Part shown: positions 35,527 through 44,360 of the stretch, one piece after another
Numbering within the stretch: the stretch's first letter is position 1
Layout of the letters: each line of letters begins with the position of its first letter
Origin: Anaerolineaceae bacterium UBA4799
GTDB lineage: Bacteria > Chloroflexota > Anaerolineae > Anaerolineales > Anaerolineaceae
DNA length: 51,760 nucleotides
Reading direction: 5' to 3'
Assembly: GCA_002402725.1 (NCBI GenBank)
Contig: DHGL01000036.1
Location: 1 to 51,760, forward strand
Program-made: the position numbers and the translations under genes
Notes under the pieces: generated by a model
Databases searched by the model: none
The model's input: only the letters and a program-made list of their open reading frames with translations
Told to the model about the DNA's origin: nothing

Positions 35527-36557
35527 TCATACAACCAACATGAAACATATTGCCCCTCTGCGGGATTGGACTCTGGAGGAACATCAACATCGCATTTACC
35601 CGCAATCATCTTCGGGCAGCGCGGGTGGAAACGGCAGCCGGATGGCGGGCGCACCAGGCTTGGCGGTTCGCCGGTAGGAATTACTTTCATCACCTTGGCG
35701 TTTCCAGCATCCGGGTCGGAAGTGGCTTCAAGTAGCGCAAATGTGTACGGATGAAGCGGGTTGTTCACCAGGCGGTCTACCTTGCCTTTTTCCACCACCT
35801 GACCTGCATACATCACGAATATTCTTTCAGAGAAGTATCGAACAGTTGAAAGGTCATGCGTGACATAGATAACGGCGAGGTTGTGTTGTTCCTGCAAATT
35901 GCGCAACAGTTTGAGAACTTCCACGCGTACCGAAGCATCCAACATCGAGACCGGTTCATCTGCAACCAGGAGCTTGGGGTTCATGATCATTGCACGGGCG
36001 ATAACCACACGTTGCTGCTGTCCACCACTGAGCATGTGAGGAAATTTGCTGAGAAATTCATTCACCGGTGTCATTTTTACTTCTTCAAGCACTTTGGTGA
36101 CGCGTTGCAGACGTTCTTCCTTGCTTTTAACACCATGAACAATCAACGGTTCTTCTAAGATACCTTTTACACTCAAGAAGGGTGGTAACGCGCCGTATGG
36201 ATCCTGTTGAACAAAGCCAACCTTCGAGCGGTATTCCTTCACTTCGTTTCTTTTGAGCGTACTCAGGTCTGTTTTATTGAACCAGATTCTGCCTCTGGTG
36301 GGTTTATACAAAGCGAGGATCGTTTTCATCAGGCTGGATTTTCCGCAGCCGCTCTCACCGACGATGGCAATGGACTCACCAAAACCCAGGTCAAAACTGA
36401 CACCATCAACCGCATGAACGTCACCGATATGGGCGAAACCAAATTTCCTCAATTCAAACCAGACCCTAAGGTCCTGCACAGATAGCAGGGATGTCTGAGT
36501 TTTGGGGTCCGGCTTAATTGTGGCTGTAGTCACATTTGTGTTTTCATATATGGTCAT
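35523..36557 (-). CDS. Peptide-type ABC importer ATP-binding protein (OppF/DppF-like)
   Basis: 344 residues. Walker A GESGCGKSS, signature [15 protein letters not shown], Walker B LLVADEPVSMLD and H-loop VTHDLSTV are intact. The C-terminal oligopeptide-transporter extension has PSGCRFHPRCPKMIAGKC, a cysteine/histidine motif typical of Opp/Dpp ATPases. It pairs with the OppD-like protein encoded 16 bases upstream. The same class also imports oligosaccharides or nickel, so the substrate is not proven. Confidence 0.92.
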   Translation of the reverse strand: MTIYENTNVTTATIKPDPKTQTSLLSVQDLRVWFELRKFGFAHIGDVHAVDGVSFDLGFGESIAIVGESGCGKSSLMKTILALYKPTRGRIWFNKTDLSTLKRNEVKEYRSKVGFVQQDPYGALPPFLSVKGILEEPLIVHGVKSKEERLQRVTKVLEEVKMTPVNEFLSKFPHMLSGGQQQRVVIARAMIMNPKLLVADEPVSMLDASVRVEVLKLLRNLQEQHNLAVIYVTHDLSTVRYFSERIFVMYAGQVVEKGKVDRLVNNPLHPYTFALLEATSDPDAGNAKVMKVIPTGEPPSLVRPPSGCRFHPRCPKMIAGKCDVDVPPESNPAEGQYVSCWLYE

Positions 36558-36573
36558 TGGATATTCTCATTTC

Positions 36574-37530
36574 TCACGAGTATAGCCAGCATTTCACCAG
36601 GTTATTACCCAGCCTGGTGACGGGGGGTTCCGCGGTACAGCGGGCGAATCGTTTCGGGCACCGTTCTGCAAAGCGGCAGCCTTCAGGTGGATTGATCAAA
36701 CTGGGCGGCCTGCCAACAATAAAATCAGGTTCTTCATTGCCACGCAGCCTTGGCACACTGGCCATTAATTTGGCAGAGTAAGGGTGGTGAGGTTCCTTGA
36801 AGAAAACTTCGGCATCGCTCAATTCTACAATCTGACCGGCGTACATCACCGCCACGCGGTCTGCCAGTTCGCTGGAGGTAGCGATGTCGTGGGTAATCAG
36901 GATAAAGCTGGCGTTGGTGCCTTTCTTGATCCCTTTAAGCAAGTTGAAGATATTCGATTGGGTCAGCACATCCAACGCCGATGTTGGCTCATCGAGTATG
37001 ATGACATCCGGTGAAGTGGAAAGCGACATGGCGAGAGCGACTCTCTGACGCATGCCACCGCTTAGTTCAAACGCATAACGGTTGATAAAATCGACCGGAA
37101 CGCCAACCCGTTGGAAGAGGGTTTTAGTTTGAGCCAAAGCATCATTCTTTTCGATACCAAAGTGAACCATGAGGGGTTCAGCGACCTGGTCTCCTACTCG
37201 CAGCACTGGATTTAGTGCGTTCATGGCAGCCTGTGGGACCATCGACATTTTTACCCAGCGTACCTGCTTGCGAAATTGCTCTTCGTTTAATCCCATGATT
37301 TCATTGCCGCCAAGGTAAACCTTACCCGAATACTCCGCGACGTTCCTTGGGAGCAGGCGTAGGATGGCTTTTGCCATGGAGCTTTTGCCGCAGCCCGATT
37401 CACCGACGATTACGATTGCCTGGTTGGTTTCAAGCTGGAAATCTACATCATCCACCGCCTGGACAGTGCCCTTGGTGGTCTTAAAATACAGTCTTAGTTT
37501 CTGCACATCGAGAAGGGGTCTCTCTTCCAT
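36574..37530 (-). CDS. Peptide-type ABC importer ATP-binding protein (OppD/DppD-like)
   Basis: 318 residues. Walker A GESGCGKSS, signature ELSGGMRQRVALAMSL, Walker B VIILDEPTSALD, H-loop LITHDIATS, and a C-terminal PPEGCRFAERCPKRFARC motif. GGMRQR in place of GGQRQR is usual for the OppD class. It follows the OppC-like permease by four bases and precedes the OppF-like gene. The two ATPases should form a heterodimer. Confidence 0.92.
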   Translation of the reverse strand: MEERPLLDVQKLRLYFKTTKGTVQAVDDVDFQLETNQAIVIVGESGCGKSSMAKAILRLLPRNVAEYSGKVYLGGNEIMGLNEEQFRKQVRWVKMSMVPQAAMNALNPVLRVGDQVAEPLMVHFGIEKNDALAQTKTLFQRVGVPVDFINRYAFELSGGMRQRVALAMSLSTSPDVIILDEPTSALDVLTQSNIFNLLKGIKKGTNASFILITHDIATSSELADRVAVMYAGQIVELSDAEVFFKEPHHPYSAKLMASVPRLRGNEEPDFIVGRPPSLINPPEGCRFAERCPKRFARCTAEPPVTRLGNNLVKCWLYS

Positions 37531-37534
37531 GTTT

Positions 37535-38878
37535 TTACATTCCTCTCAGTCTGGGATTGAAGATGCGGTCAAGAGCGAACCCCAACATGGCAAAACCCAA
37601 ACCTGTGATCATTAAGAGCACTGCGGGTTCTAAAATCCAGTAGTAATACCCTTTATATAAAGCTCCGTTACTGAAAGCGTCGTTGATGACCTTACCCCAG
37701 GTGGGTAGAACAGGATCACCCAGGCCGAGCACGGCCAGAGATGCTTCAAGGAATACGTACGATGGGATCGCTGACACAAGTGCGGGAATCAACAGAGGAA
37801 TAATTCTTGGAATCATGTATCTAAAAATGATGCGCCTGCCACTTGCGCCATAGGCTTTTGCTGCCTCGATGTAAGGTGATTCACGTACCTGCAGAAAGAT
37901 GGCGCGGTCGGTTTTGATCGCTCCAGTAAAAATGCTCAAGACCACGGTAACGCCAAGGATGGTCCAGATGCTGCGCGAGTAAAAAGTACCCACCATAATG
38001 AGGATGGCCAGGAAAGGCAGCACCATGTTCACTTCGGTGATGCGTTGGATCAATCCATCGATCCAACCGCCGAACCAGGCGCCCATGGCAGCGAAGGTCA
38101 TTGAAAGCAACGAAGTGCCGATGGCGGCGAGCAAACCGAATGCGATAGCGATGGGCGCGCCCCAGAGCAGGGCGACAGAAAGGTCGCGCCGTTGATGGTC
38201 GGTACCAGCGATGCCATAGGTTTGTCCGTGCAGAACAAATTCCACATCGATGTCAGATTCCTCTTCGAATACCAATCCGTCTATGACCAGTTGATAAGTG
38301 CCCTTCAATGGAACCGGTGGGTCAGAGTCCTCCATGGAGAATATCCCGACCATGGGATCCAGCCCACCCAGACGGCGTTTTAGCTTCGTTTCCTGGGAGA
38401 ATCTAAAGGTCTGTTCGTGGTTGACACCAAAATCGCTGATGCGTATCTCCCGACCTTCTGGCGTGATGATCATCACAGAAACGAAGGGTTGTTTCTCCTT
38501 GAAAACGGAGTCAAAGTAGAGGAACATTTCTTGCGGGTATTTATCGTAATCAAATTCAAATGAGTATGTGAAGTCTATCTCAGAAACCCCTTTTTCACCT
38601 GGGGTTACCGCTTTGGTGAGGCCATTTTCATCGACCTTGACTGCGAACGAGCGGGGTAATTTTTCTTTGCTGAACCAGTCACTCCAATCAGGGGGGACAT
38701 TCTTCGGATTCTTGTACCAGACTGCCTCTCCACCCCGCCATAAACGGATGGCTTCTTTGTAAGGTATTTTCACCATGGCGTAGACCGCGAGCACAACCAG
38801 AGCCGTCACAATCAGGGTGCCAAATATTGCAGAGGGGTAGCGTAAGATTTCTTTAAGGTTCTGCTTAAAATTTTTCAT
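37535..38878 (-). CDS. Peptide-type ABC importer permease (OppC-like) with a large outer domain
   Basis: 447 residues. After TM1 (about 17-37) comes a hydrophilic beta-rich region of about 185 residues (40-225), which should lie outside the membrane, then five more segments. The EAA loop EAAKAYGASGRRIIFRYMIPRI contacts the ATPase. OppC proteins are usually about 300 residues, so the outer domain is an addition; it could help receive substrate from the binding protein. The gene follows the OppB-like permease by two bases. Confidence 0.88.
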   Translation of the reverse strand: MKNFKQNLKEILRYPSAIFGTLIVTALVVLAVYAMVKIPYKEAIRLWRGGEAVWYKNPKNVPPDWSDWFSKEKLPRSFAVKVDENGLTKAVTPGEKGVSEIDFTYSFEFDYDKYPQEMFLYFDSVFKEKQPFVSVMIITPEGREIRISDFGVNHEQTFRFSQETKLKRRLGGLDPMVGIFSMEDSDPPVPLKGTYQLVIDGLVFEEESDIDVEFVLHGQTYGIAGTDHQRRDLSVALLWGAPIAIAFGLLAAIGTSLLSMTFAAMGAWFGGWIDGLIQRITEVNMVLPFLAILIMVGTFYSRSIWTILGVTVVLSIFTGAIKTDRAIFLQVRESPYIEAAKAYGASGRRIIFRYMIPRIIPLLIPALVSAIPSYVFLEASLAVLGLGDPVLPTWGKVINDAFSNGALYKGYYYWILEPAVLLMITGLGFAMLGFALDRIFNPRLRGM

Positions 38879-38880
38879 GA

Positions 38881-40008
38881 TTAATTGCCGCTCCCAATTT
38901 TGACTCTCGGATCAACCAGGGCATAAACAAAGTCCAATAAAAACACAGTCAGAGCGAGCAGATAGGCGTAGATAATGGTTGTACCCACAATGACCGCTGT
39001 GTCATACAGGCCAATCGCCTGGTAAATCGTGCGTCCGATACCCGGCCACAAGAAAACTGTTTCAGTAATGGTTGCTCCTGTCCAGATACCGATCAACAAC
39101 AGGGCAAAATTGGTGATGATGGTGGGTAAAGTGGGGCGAAGGATGTAACGGCTCTCAATATCGCGGTCAGGGAGACCTTTTGCCTTTGCCATGTCTACAT
39201 AATCTTCACTGGAATATATGAGGAAGAAAGTTCGCCAGGTATAGATACTGATGAAAAGAGAAGAGATTACCAGCGAACCGGCTGGCAAAATGAGATGCAA
39301 AAGAAGATTACCGATGTATTGCCAGGTATTTTCAGGTGGAGGAGCGGAAATCATTCCGCCAAATGGCAGTATTTTTAGTAAAGCAGCAAAAATCAATATC
39401 AGAAAAATTCCATAAAACCACGGGGGGACTGATGACGATGGCGAGAGCGTGATGATCAGTTTATCCCACAGACTGCCGTAGGAGCGTGAAAGTTTCAGGG
39501 CGACGAATACACTGAAGAAGAAAAGGAAAAGCTGTGAAGTCCCCATCAGCAGGAGGGTGGCAGGAAGCCTTTCAAGTATGATTAATCGAACCGTTCGTGA
39601 ACCAGAATCACTCACCATTCTGGAAGCGGTTCCCAATTTTAATTGCAGTGCGTTACCCAGGAATCTGAATGAGCGGATGGCGAAAGGAGTGTTCAATCCA
39701 AGTTTCTCCTCTTCCAAAGCGATCATTTCAGCAGCCATTTGTTTTCGAACTTCAGGGCTGATAGGTTTGTTCGCAGTCATTGCTGCTACGGTCATGTTCA
39801 CCCGTTCTTTAATTTCATTTTTCATTATGGTGTCAACATAACCGCCCATATTGGCAATCAAAATTGTCAGGTACACACCAACAATCACTGTGAAGAGTAA
39901 GAGGACTACCCGTACACCCATAAAGCGGGCAACACGGGTAAAAGTCGAACCGCTGCTTTTCTTTGAAGTTACCTCGGGGAGTACCCCTGCTTGAACTTCT
40001 GATGTCAT
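38881..40008 (-). CDS. Peptide-type ABC importer permease (OppB-like)
   Basis: 375 residues with about six membrane helices. TM1 is at about 35-55, then an outer region with MTVAAMTANKPISPEVRKQMAAEM, and the EAA loop DMAKAKGLPDRDIESRYILRP near residue 280. The ATG at 40008 has GAGG six bases before it; a longer frame up to 40059 adds an unlikely leader. It follows the binding protein after a strong hairpin and precedes the OppC-like gene. Together the five genes give a complete importer. Confidence 0.9.
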   Translation of the reverse strand: MTSEVQAGVLPEVTSKKSSGSTFTRVARFMGVRVVLLLFTVIVGVYLTILIANMGGYVDTIMKNEIKERVNMTVAAMTANKPISPEVRKQMAAEMIALEEEKLGLNTPFAIRSFRFLGNALQLKLGTASRMVSDSGSRTVRLIILERLPATLLLMGTSQLFLFFFSVFVALKLSRSYGSLWDKLIITLSPSSSVPPWFYGIFLILIFAALLKILPFGGMISAPPPENTWQYIGNLLLHLILPAGSLVISSLFISIYTWRTFFLIYSSEDYVDMAKAKGLPDRDIESRYILRPTLPTIITNFALLLIGIWTGATITETVFLWPGIGRTIYQAIGLYDTAVIVGTTIIYAYLLALTVFLLDFVYALVDPRVKIGSGN

Positions 40009-40029
40009 ATTTATCCTCATATATGCATA

Positions 40030-40062
40030 GGATTGGGGCAAGGAATCTCCTCGCCCCAATCC
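40030..40062 (-). terminator. Intercistronic hairpin between binding-protein and permease genes
   Basis: A 15-bp stem, 40030-40044 (GGATTGGGGCAAGGA) with 40048-40062, has a three-base loop and one mismatch, which is a G-U wobble in the minus-strand RNA. No T-run follows, so it is more likely an mRNA-stabilising or processing hairpin that raises binding-protein levels over permease levels, as with malE-malF. Confidence 0.6.
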
Positions 40063-40097
40063 ATTTTATCAGAAAAACTTAGCCTTCTCTTGAATTC

Positions 40098-43022
40098 TTA
40101 TGGTGCGGTGACAAATTCAAGGCTTTCAAAGGTTGGCTGGCTCACGGTGATGGGCACCACGGCGACCTCGAGCTTGTTCGAACCAGCTTCGAGCGCGCTG
40201 GTAGTCGCGGCATCAAGGACGATGGTGTAAACGCCATCTTCGGTAGCTTCGACTTCTGCCACTTTGATGATCTCGTTCTTGGCATCATAGAGAAGGTATT
40301 TTACAACCTTGATCTCAGATGCAGGGTAAGGTTCATCTTTGTAAGTGACGAAGACGTCAAATGTCGCTTCTTCACCAATCTTCACCTGTCCGGGACCATC
40401 CATTTCGACAACAGCCAGTTTGGGTTCACCGAAGTTCGCCCAGCGGTCGGCATAATCAGGATAATCTGTGAACGGCTTGAGGGTCAGTGATTTCTCGGTC
40501 AGGAAGACCTGGTCGAGGTAGTACGGACCTGTACCAATCCACATGTGTCCCTTTTCTGTGTAGAAGGCTTTAACCGCAGCGTAACGCGCGGTGGCTTCTT
40601 CGGCGGTCAGGTATTCACTCATGGTGGGTGCGAACGGGATGTAGTTCTCGGCGATGGCCTGATCGAGATACTTGTTGAGGATCTCGAGGGTAGGACCGCC
40701 CACAAAGCTAATCTGTTCGACTTCATTGGCAATGGCTTTATCATCTGACCAGGTCGCTTCCGCGGCCGCATCCGCCAGGTTACCTACTGCCATCATAGGC
40801 CATGAACCCTCGGCGAAGGTGTAGGTGGGGAAGATGACCGGGATATTCAGCTCAGCATCCAATGAGTAGGCATCGCTGTAGTACTCGATGGTCAGAGGAT
40901 CTGTGGAAATTATCTTAAAGCCCTTGAACTGCGCCATGAAGGGCAGATAACCGGGGACAGCCTGCGGGTCATAGTTGGCGCTTTCGGTCTTGGCACGGTC
41001 GAAGGTCATGATCATACCCATAACTACATCTGCCATGGAGAGGTTGGAGCCGTCATGCCATTTGACCGTCTCGAAGAGGTCAGCCGGGTAGTAGACGATA
41101 GTCTTGCGCAGCACGGAGTCGTAATTGCGCGCGGCTAAACCAAGGAGGTCAGCGGTAGGATCTGTGTTTTCAACCACATAGCCGAACCACCATTCAATCT
41201 CGCCCTTGCGACCTGCGGCGTCATCGGCTGCCAGGTTGGCATCGATCCATTCGACCTCAGCCGGGGTTTCTGAGGCGAGGAAAGCGGAGGCGTCCCATGG
41301 CATACCGTACTTCTCAGCAGCGAAGGCCAGGTATTCATTGGTTAGCGCGTCGAGGGTTTCTACAGTCAGTTTGGTGGTATCGAAGGCTTCGATCAGTTCA
41401 GCAGCTTTGGCTTCAACCTCAGGTTTGGCGGCTTCAATGGCAGCGGCCTTTTCCTTGGCGGCTTCAACCTGAACCTTCATATCAGCAACGGTCAGGAATT
41501 TCTGGTTCGCAGCATCCCAATCAGCCCAGGCATCTTCTGGAAGTTCGACTTCGGGAACGAATTTCAGATTGACCCAATCCAGTGACTTGCCAACCGGGAG
41601 GCCTTCCTGGACGATGACATCAGCGCAGGCAATGCGTAGCGGCCAGACCAGACCGGTGTAGGGATCGTACATCACATCACCACTGGAAGTGGCACGGATG
41701 ACACCCTGGTCATATGCCCAGTTGGAGCCGGCAATCGGGTTCCAGCCCTGGCCGAAGAGACCTTGGGTCGCCCATTTTAGTGTTCCACCCTCAGCGTCCT
41801 TGAAGCGTACGGTATAAGGCCAGATGACAGCGCCTTCAATACCGGCAGCCAGGTCGGAGGTGGCAATGACATTGGTGTTGTAGGGGATGAAAGCCTTGCC
41901 ATCGATGAGGAAGACCTGGAAGGAGTCCTGCAGTGAGAGCTCGAGCGCGCGTGCCATCATTTCACGGCGTTCTTCAACCGTCTTGAAGTCAGCGGTTGCC
42001 AGGCGGTCACCGAGTTCTTTGAACTCAGGATCAGAGACGTTCTCGAGGAAAACAGGCAGACCCTGGGCGCTAGAATCCAGATACATTTCCTGGAAGATGT
42101 TGCTCTGGTCGCGGTCAAGAACGGTGGCGCTCCAGGCGGCGGTGTACATGTGCCAGAGGCCTTCCTTTGGATCTGAAGACTGCCAGATGGGGGCGGCTTC
42201 GCCAGCGGTCTTGTACTGGCGGTCGACGGTGAAGCCCACTGCTTCGAACTGCGCAGAGACGTAATCACCAATGGGGATACGCGTGCCGTCGGAGTCGTTG
42301 CGGATGAGGTTTACCAGGACGATTGGTTCGCCATTGAAGGTCCATTTACCGTCAACGAGTGTGGCTCCCATGCCTTCCATTTCGGTGGCGATGGCTGTGC
42401 GGGCTTTTTCAAGGTCGTAGGCGTAGTAAGTTTCGAGCTTGCGGGCTACATCCGCCAGGTCAGCGTAATCAGGGAACTGGGTGGTGATAGCGAAGAATTT
42501 GGGCAGCGCACCACCAGCATAGATCTCCTGGTTAAGGTAGTCGCGATCGAAGAGCCAGTTGGTGGCTTCGCGAATCTTGCGATTGGAGAAGGGATTGAGC
42601 TTGGTCTCATCATTGAACACGGCGGGATTGTATTGCATATCGTAATACAAACCGCTCGCTGTTGAGTAAGCCAATCCGGCTTCCTGAATTGCCGGCAGGT
42701 CCTTGGATGAGAGACCGTTGGCATAGATGTCAATCGCACCAGCTTCCAACTGGGTAATAGCTGAATCGGCGTTGACTACTGAGACAATGATTTCATCCAA
42801 CCAGCCGCCCTTGCGTTCTGTCGTTGGTGCAGCCATTTCAGGTGGTACACACTTTTCAAGCTCCACGACAGGGGCTTCAGTTTCAACGACGGGGGCTTCT
42901 GTTTCGACAACCGGAGCTTCGGTTCCAGCCGGGGCTTCGGGGGCTGCTGTTGGGGTTGCGCAGGCGCTCAACACCATGGTAGCAGCTATCAGCACTCCTA
43001 ATACAACATATAACTTACGCAT
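40098..43022 (-). CDS. Large ABC substrate-binding lipoprotein, family 5, halves in permuted order
   Basis: 974 residues; usual members have about 500-600. A signal peptide and lipobox (LSAC, Cys21) are followed by three EAPVVE repeats (36-54). Residues about 72-410 match the second half of a family 5 binding protein: WLDEIIVSVVNADSAITQLEAGAIDIY, then FSNRKIREATNWLFDRDYL. Residues about 415-865 match the first half: QGWNPIAGSNWAYDQ, VKWHDGSNLSMADVV (653-667), and GTGPYYLDQ...LTLKPFTDYPDYADRW (830-861). An Ala/Glu/Lys-rich helical insert lies at about 505-560, and an Ig-like domain closes the protein (about 870-974). ATG at 43022 has AGGAGGAG. First gene of the importer operon. The substrate is presumably a peptide, but this is unproven. 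Confidence 0.88.
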   Translation of the reverse strand: MRKLYVVLGVLIAATMVLSACATPTAAPEAPAGTEAPVVETEAPVVETEAPVVELEKCVPPEMAAPTTERKGGWLDEIIVSVVNADSAITQLEAGAIDIYANGLSSKDLPAIQEAGLAYSTASGLYYDMQYNPAVFNDETKLNPFSNRKIREATNWLFDRDYLNQEIYAGGALPKFFAITTQFPDYADLADVARKLETYYAYDLEKARTAIATEMEGMGATLVDGKWTFNGEPIVLVNLIRNDSDGTRIPIGDYVSAQFEAVGFTVDRQYKTAGEAAPIWQSSDPKEGLWHMYTAAWSATVLDRDQSNIFQEMYLDSSAQGLPVFLENVSDPEFKELGDRLATADFKTVEERREMMARALELSLQDSFQVFLIDGKAFIPYNTNVIATSDLAAGIEGAVIWPYTVRFKDAEGGTLKWATQGLFGQGWNPIAGSNWAYDQGVIRATSSGDVMYDPYTGLVWPLRIACADVIVQEGLPVGKSLDWVNLKFVPEVELPEDAWADWDAANQKFLTVADMKVQVEAAKEKAAAIEAAKPEVEAKAAELIEAFDTTKLTVETLDALTNEYLAFAAEKYGMPWDASAFLASETPAEVEWIDANLAADDAAGRKGEIEWWFGYVVENTDPTADLLGLAARNYDSVLRKTIVYYPADLFETVKWHDGSNLSMADVVMGMIMTFDRAKTESANYDPQAVPGYLPFMAQFKGFKIISTDPLTIEYYSDAYSLDAELNIPVIFPTYTFAEGSWPMMAVGNLADAAAEATWSDDKAIANEVEQISFVGGPTLEILNKYLDQAIAENYIPFAPTMSEYLTAEEATARYAAVKAFYTEKGHMWIGTGPYYLDQVFLTEKSLTLKPFTDYPDYADRWANFGEPKLAVVEMDGPGQVKIGEEATFDVFVTYKDEPYPASEIKVVKYLLYDAKNEIIKVAEVEATEDGVYTIVLDAATTSALEAGSNKLEVAVVPITVSQPTFESLEFVTAP

Positions 43023-43167
43023 TTAGTTTCTCCTCCTGTTTTGATTTTTTGGGTCTGATTCATTCTGATACAGAGAAATTTTCTGATGTCACCTCCTTGT
43101 TCTATCACTAGATAATCGAATTATTAATGGACAAATTAACTTTATTGTATTTGATGAAAAAAGTCAA

Positions 43168-43227
43168 GCAAAGTGGCGTCAAAGTGTGTGAGGCAAAGTG
43201 GCGTCAAAATATGTGACGTCAAATCAC
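43168..43227. repeat. 25-bp tandem repeats upstream of the binding-protein gene
   Basis: Two adjacent 25-bp units, 43168-43192 and 43193-43217, share the identical 16-mer GCAAAGTGGCGTCAAA; their last nine bases differ at three positions. A third partial match, GTCAAATCAC, ends at 43227. They stand upstream of a possible -10 (TACAAT on the minus strand, 43150-43145) of the importer operon and directly after the mvaD stop. The likely role is a regulator binding site. Confidence 0.55.
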
Positions 43228-44210
43228 TAGACAAGTACCGCGCCACCTCCGACCCCGCTGGTGAGCACCTGGTTCACCCCGGGGATGGAGAGCAGTTTGT
43301 CTTTGACGTCTTTCGCGATAGCTGATTCACAGATGACGTGCGTATTCGGCCCGGCGTCGATGGTGAAGGCGCAGGGCGTGCCCGCGCGGCGCCACGCTTG
43401 CACTTCTCGCATGATTACCAGGGTGAGGGGTAGCCAATAATAGATTGGCGGGTTGGAGGTGAAGGCGACTGCGTGCAGCAGGTTGCTGTCAAGCTCGATG
43501 ATTTGCGCGAGCAGGTCAAAATCACGCTTTTGGATGGCGTTGCGGCAAAGTTCGAGGCGCCGGGCGGCGTCTGCTACCCGCGCAACCTGGAGTGGGCTGG
43601 TGCGAGCGAGGTGGTGACCTTCGCTTGAACCGGTCTTTTTATGTGCATTCTCAACAATGGCGATGCAATCGGTCAAGTGCCAATGTTGAGGAGGCGCGAT
43701 TGAAACCGCGTAGGAATCGACATCGGAAGAACCTGGCAGCCATTCTACAAATCCTGAGGGAATGGAACGCGCGGCAGAACCGGAACCGCGCCGGGCGAGG
43801 CGTGAGAGGTCTTTCTCGCTCATCTCAATGCCCAGGGCACGCACCGTAGCCAGAGTGAGGGCAGCGAAGGCGGAGGCGGAAGAAGCCAACCCCGCGCCAA
43901 CCGGGAAGTTGGATTCACTCAGGATGTGAGCGGGGGCAGAAAAACCGCGGATGCCGCGAATCAGGTTCAAGTGCTGGCTTACTCTTTCGAGTAAAGCTCC
44001 GCCCTGCCGAATGCCATTCAAATCGAAAATATCTCGCGGTAATGAGCTGTCAAAGGTTACCATGGTGCGAGTCGTCAGTTCAGCCAGATTCATCGAAATG
44101 GAGCCGTTCTGCGGCAACCTGAGGGAATCATCAGTATTTCCCCAATATTTGATGAAGGCGATGTTAGGGTGGGCGACGGCGGTGGCGGTGGCAAAAATGT
44201 TCGGAAGCAT
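43227..44210 (-). CDS. mvaD: Mevalonate-pathway decarboxylase (diphospho- or phosphomevalonate)
   Basis: GHMP-kinase-fold decarboxylase of isoprenoid synthesis, 327 residues. Motifs: PNIAFIKYWGNTDDSLRLP (21-24 is KYWG), the ATP loop NFPVGAGLASSASAFAALT, ARRGSGSAARSI, and FTIDAGPN with the catalytic Asp. The usual KYWGK is KYWGN here (Asn25). In Chloroflexota a related enzyme from Roseiflexus decarboxylates phosphomevalonate rather than the diphosphate (established knowledge), so the substrate is open. ATG at 44210 has AGGA eight bases upstream; a GTG at 44213 is possible. No other isoprenoid gene lies nearby. Confidence 0.88.
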   Translation of the reverse strand: MLPNIFATATAVAHPNIAFIKYWGNTDDSLRLPQNGSISMNLAELTTRTMVTFDSSLPRDIFDLNGIRQGGALLERVSQHLNLIRGIRGFSAPAHILSESNFPVGAGLASSASAFAALTLATVRALGIEMSEKDLSRLARRGSGSAARSIPSGFVEWLPGSSDVDSYAVSIAPPQHWHLTDCIAIVENAHKKTGSSEGHHLARTSPLQVARVADAARRLELCRNAIQKRDFDLLAQIIELDSNLLHAVAFTSNPPIYYWLPLTLVIMREVQAWRRAGTPCAFTIDAGPNTHVICESAIAKDVKDKLLSIPGVNQVLTSGVGGGAVLV

Positions 44211-44283
44211 CACATTTATCCTGCGGTTCCGTTAACGAAATAACGACAATTGAATTTTACTTGAAACTGGTTGATAATACCTA

Positions 44284-44314
44284 TTGAAAAACATCACAGA
44301 ATTATCGTTATACA
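44284..44314 (+). promoter_or_regulatory. Possible promoter of the esterase-PHP operon
   Basis: TTGAAA (44284-44289) and TTATAC (44308-44313) are separated by 18 bp. The ATG at 44361 lies about 40 bases after the expected start. Moderate match only. Confidence 0.35.
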
Positions 44315-44360
44315 GTGACGCAGCCTGGTCGACCGGTTTTTCCACTTGAAAGGACAGCCA

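Noticed and set aside
41206..42271. Several Ala/Ser- or Arg-rich frames on both strands within the binding-protein gene
   Set aside because: They lie inside a gene with a continuous frame, a lipobox and family motifs; they are products of its skewed codon composition.
43168..43227. Start of a CRISPR array
   Set aside because: Only two directly adjacent 25-bp units without spacers and no cas genes; better read as a regulatory repeat.
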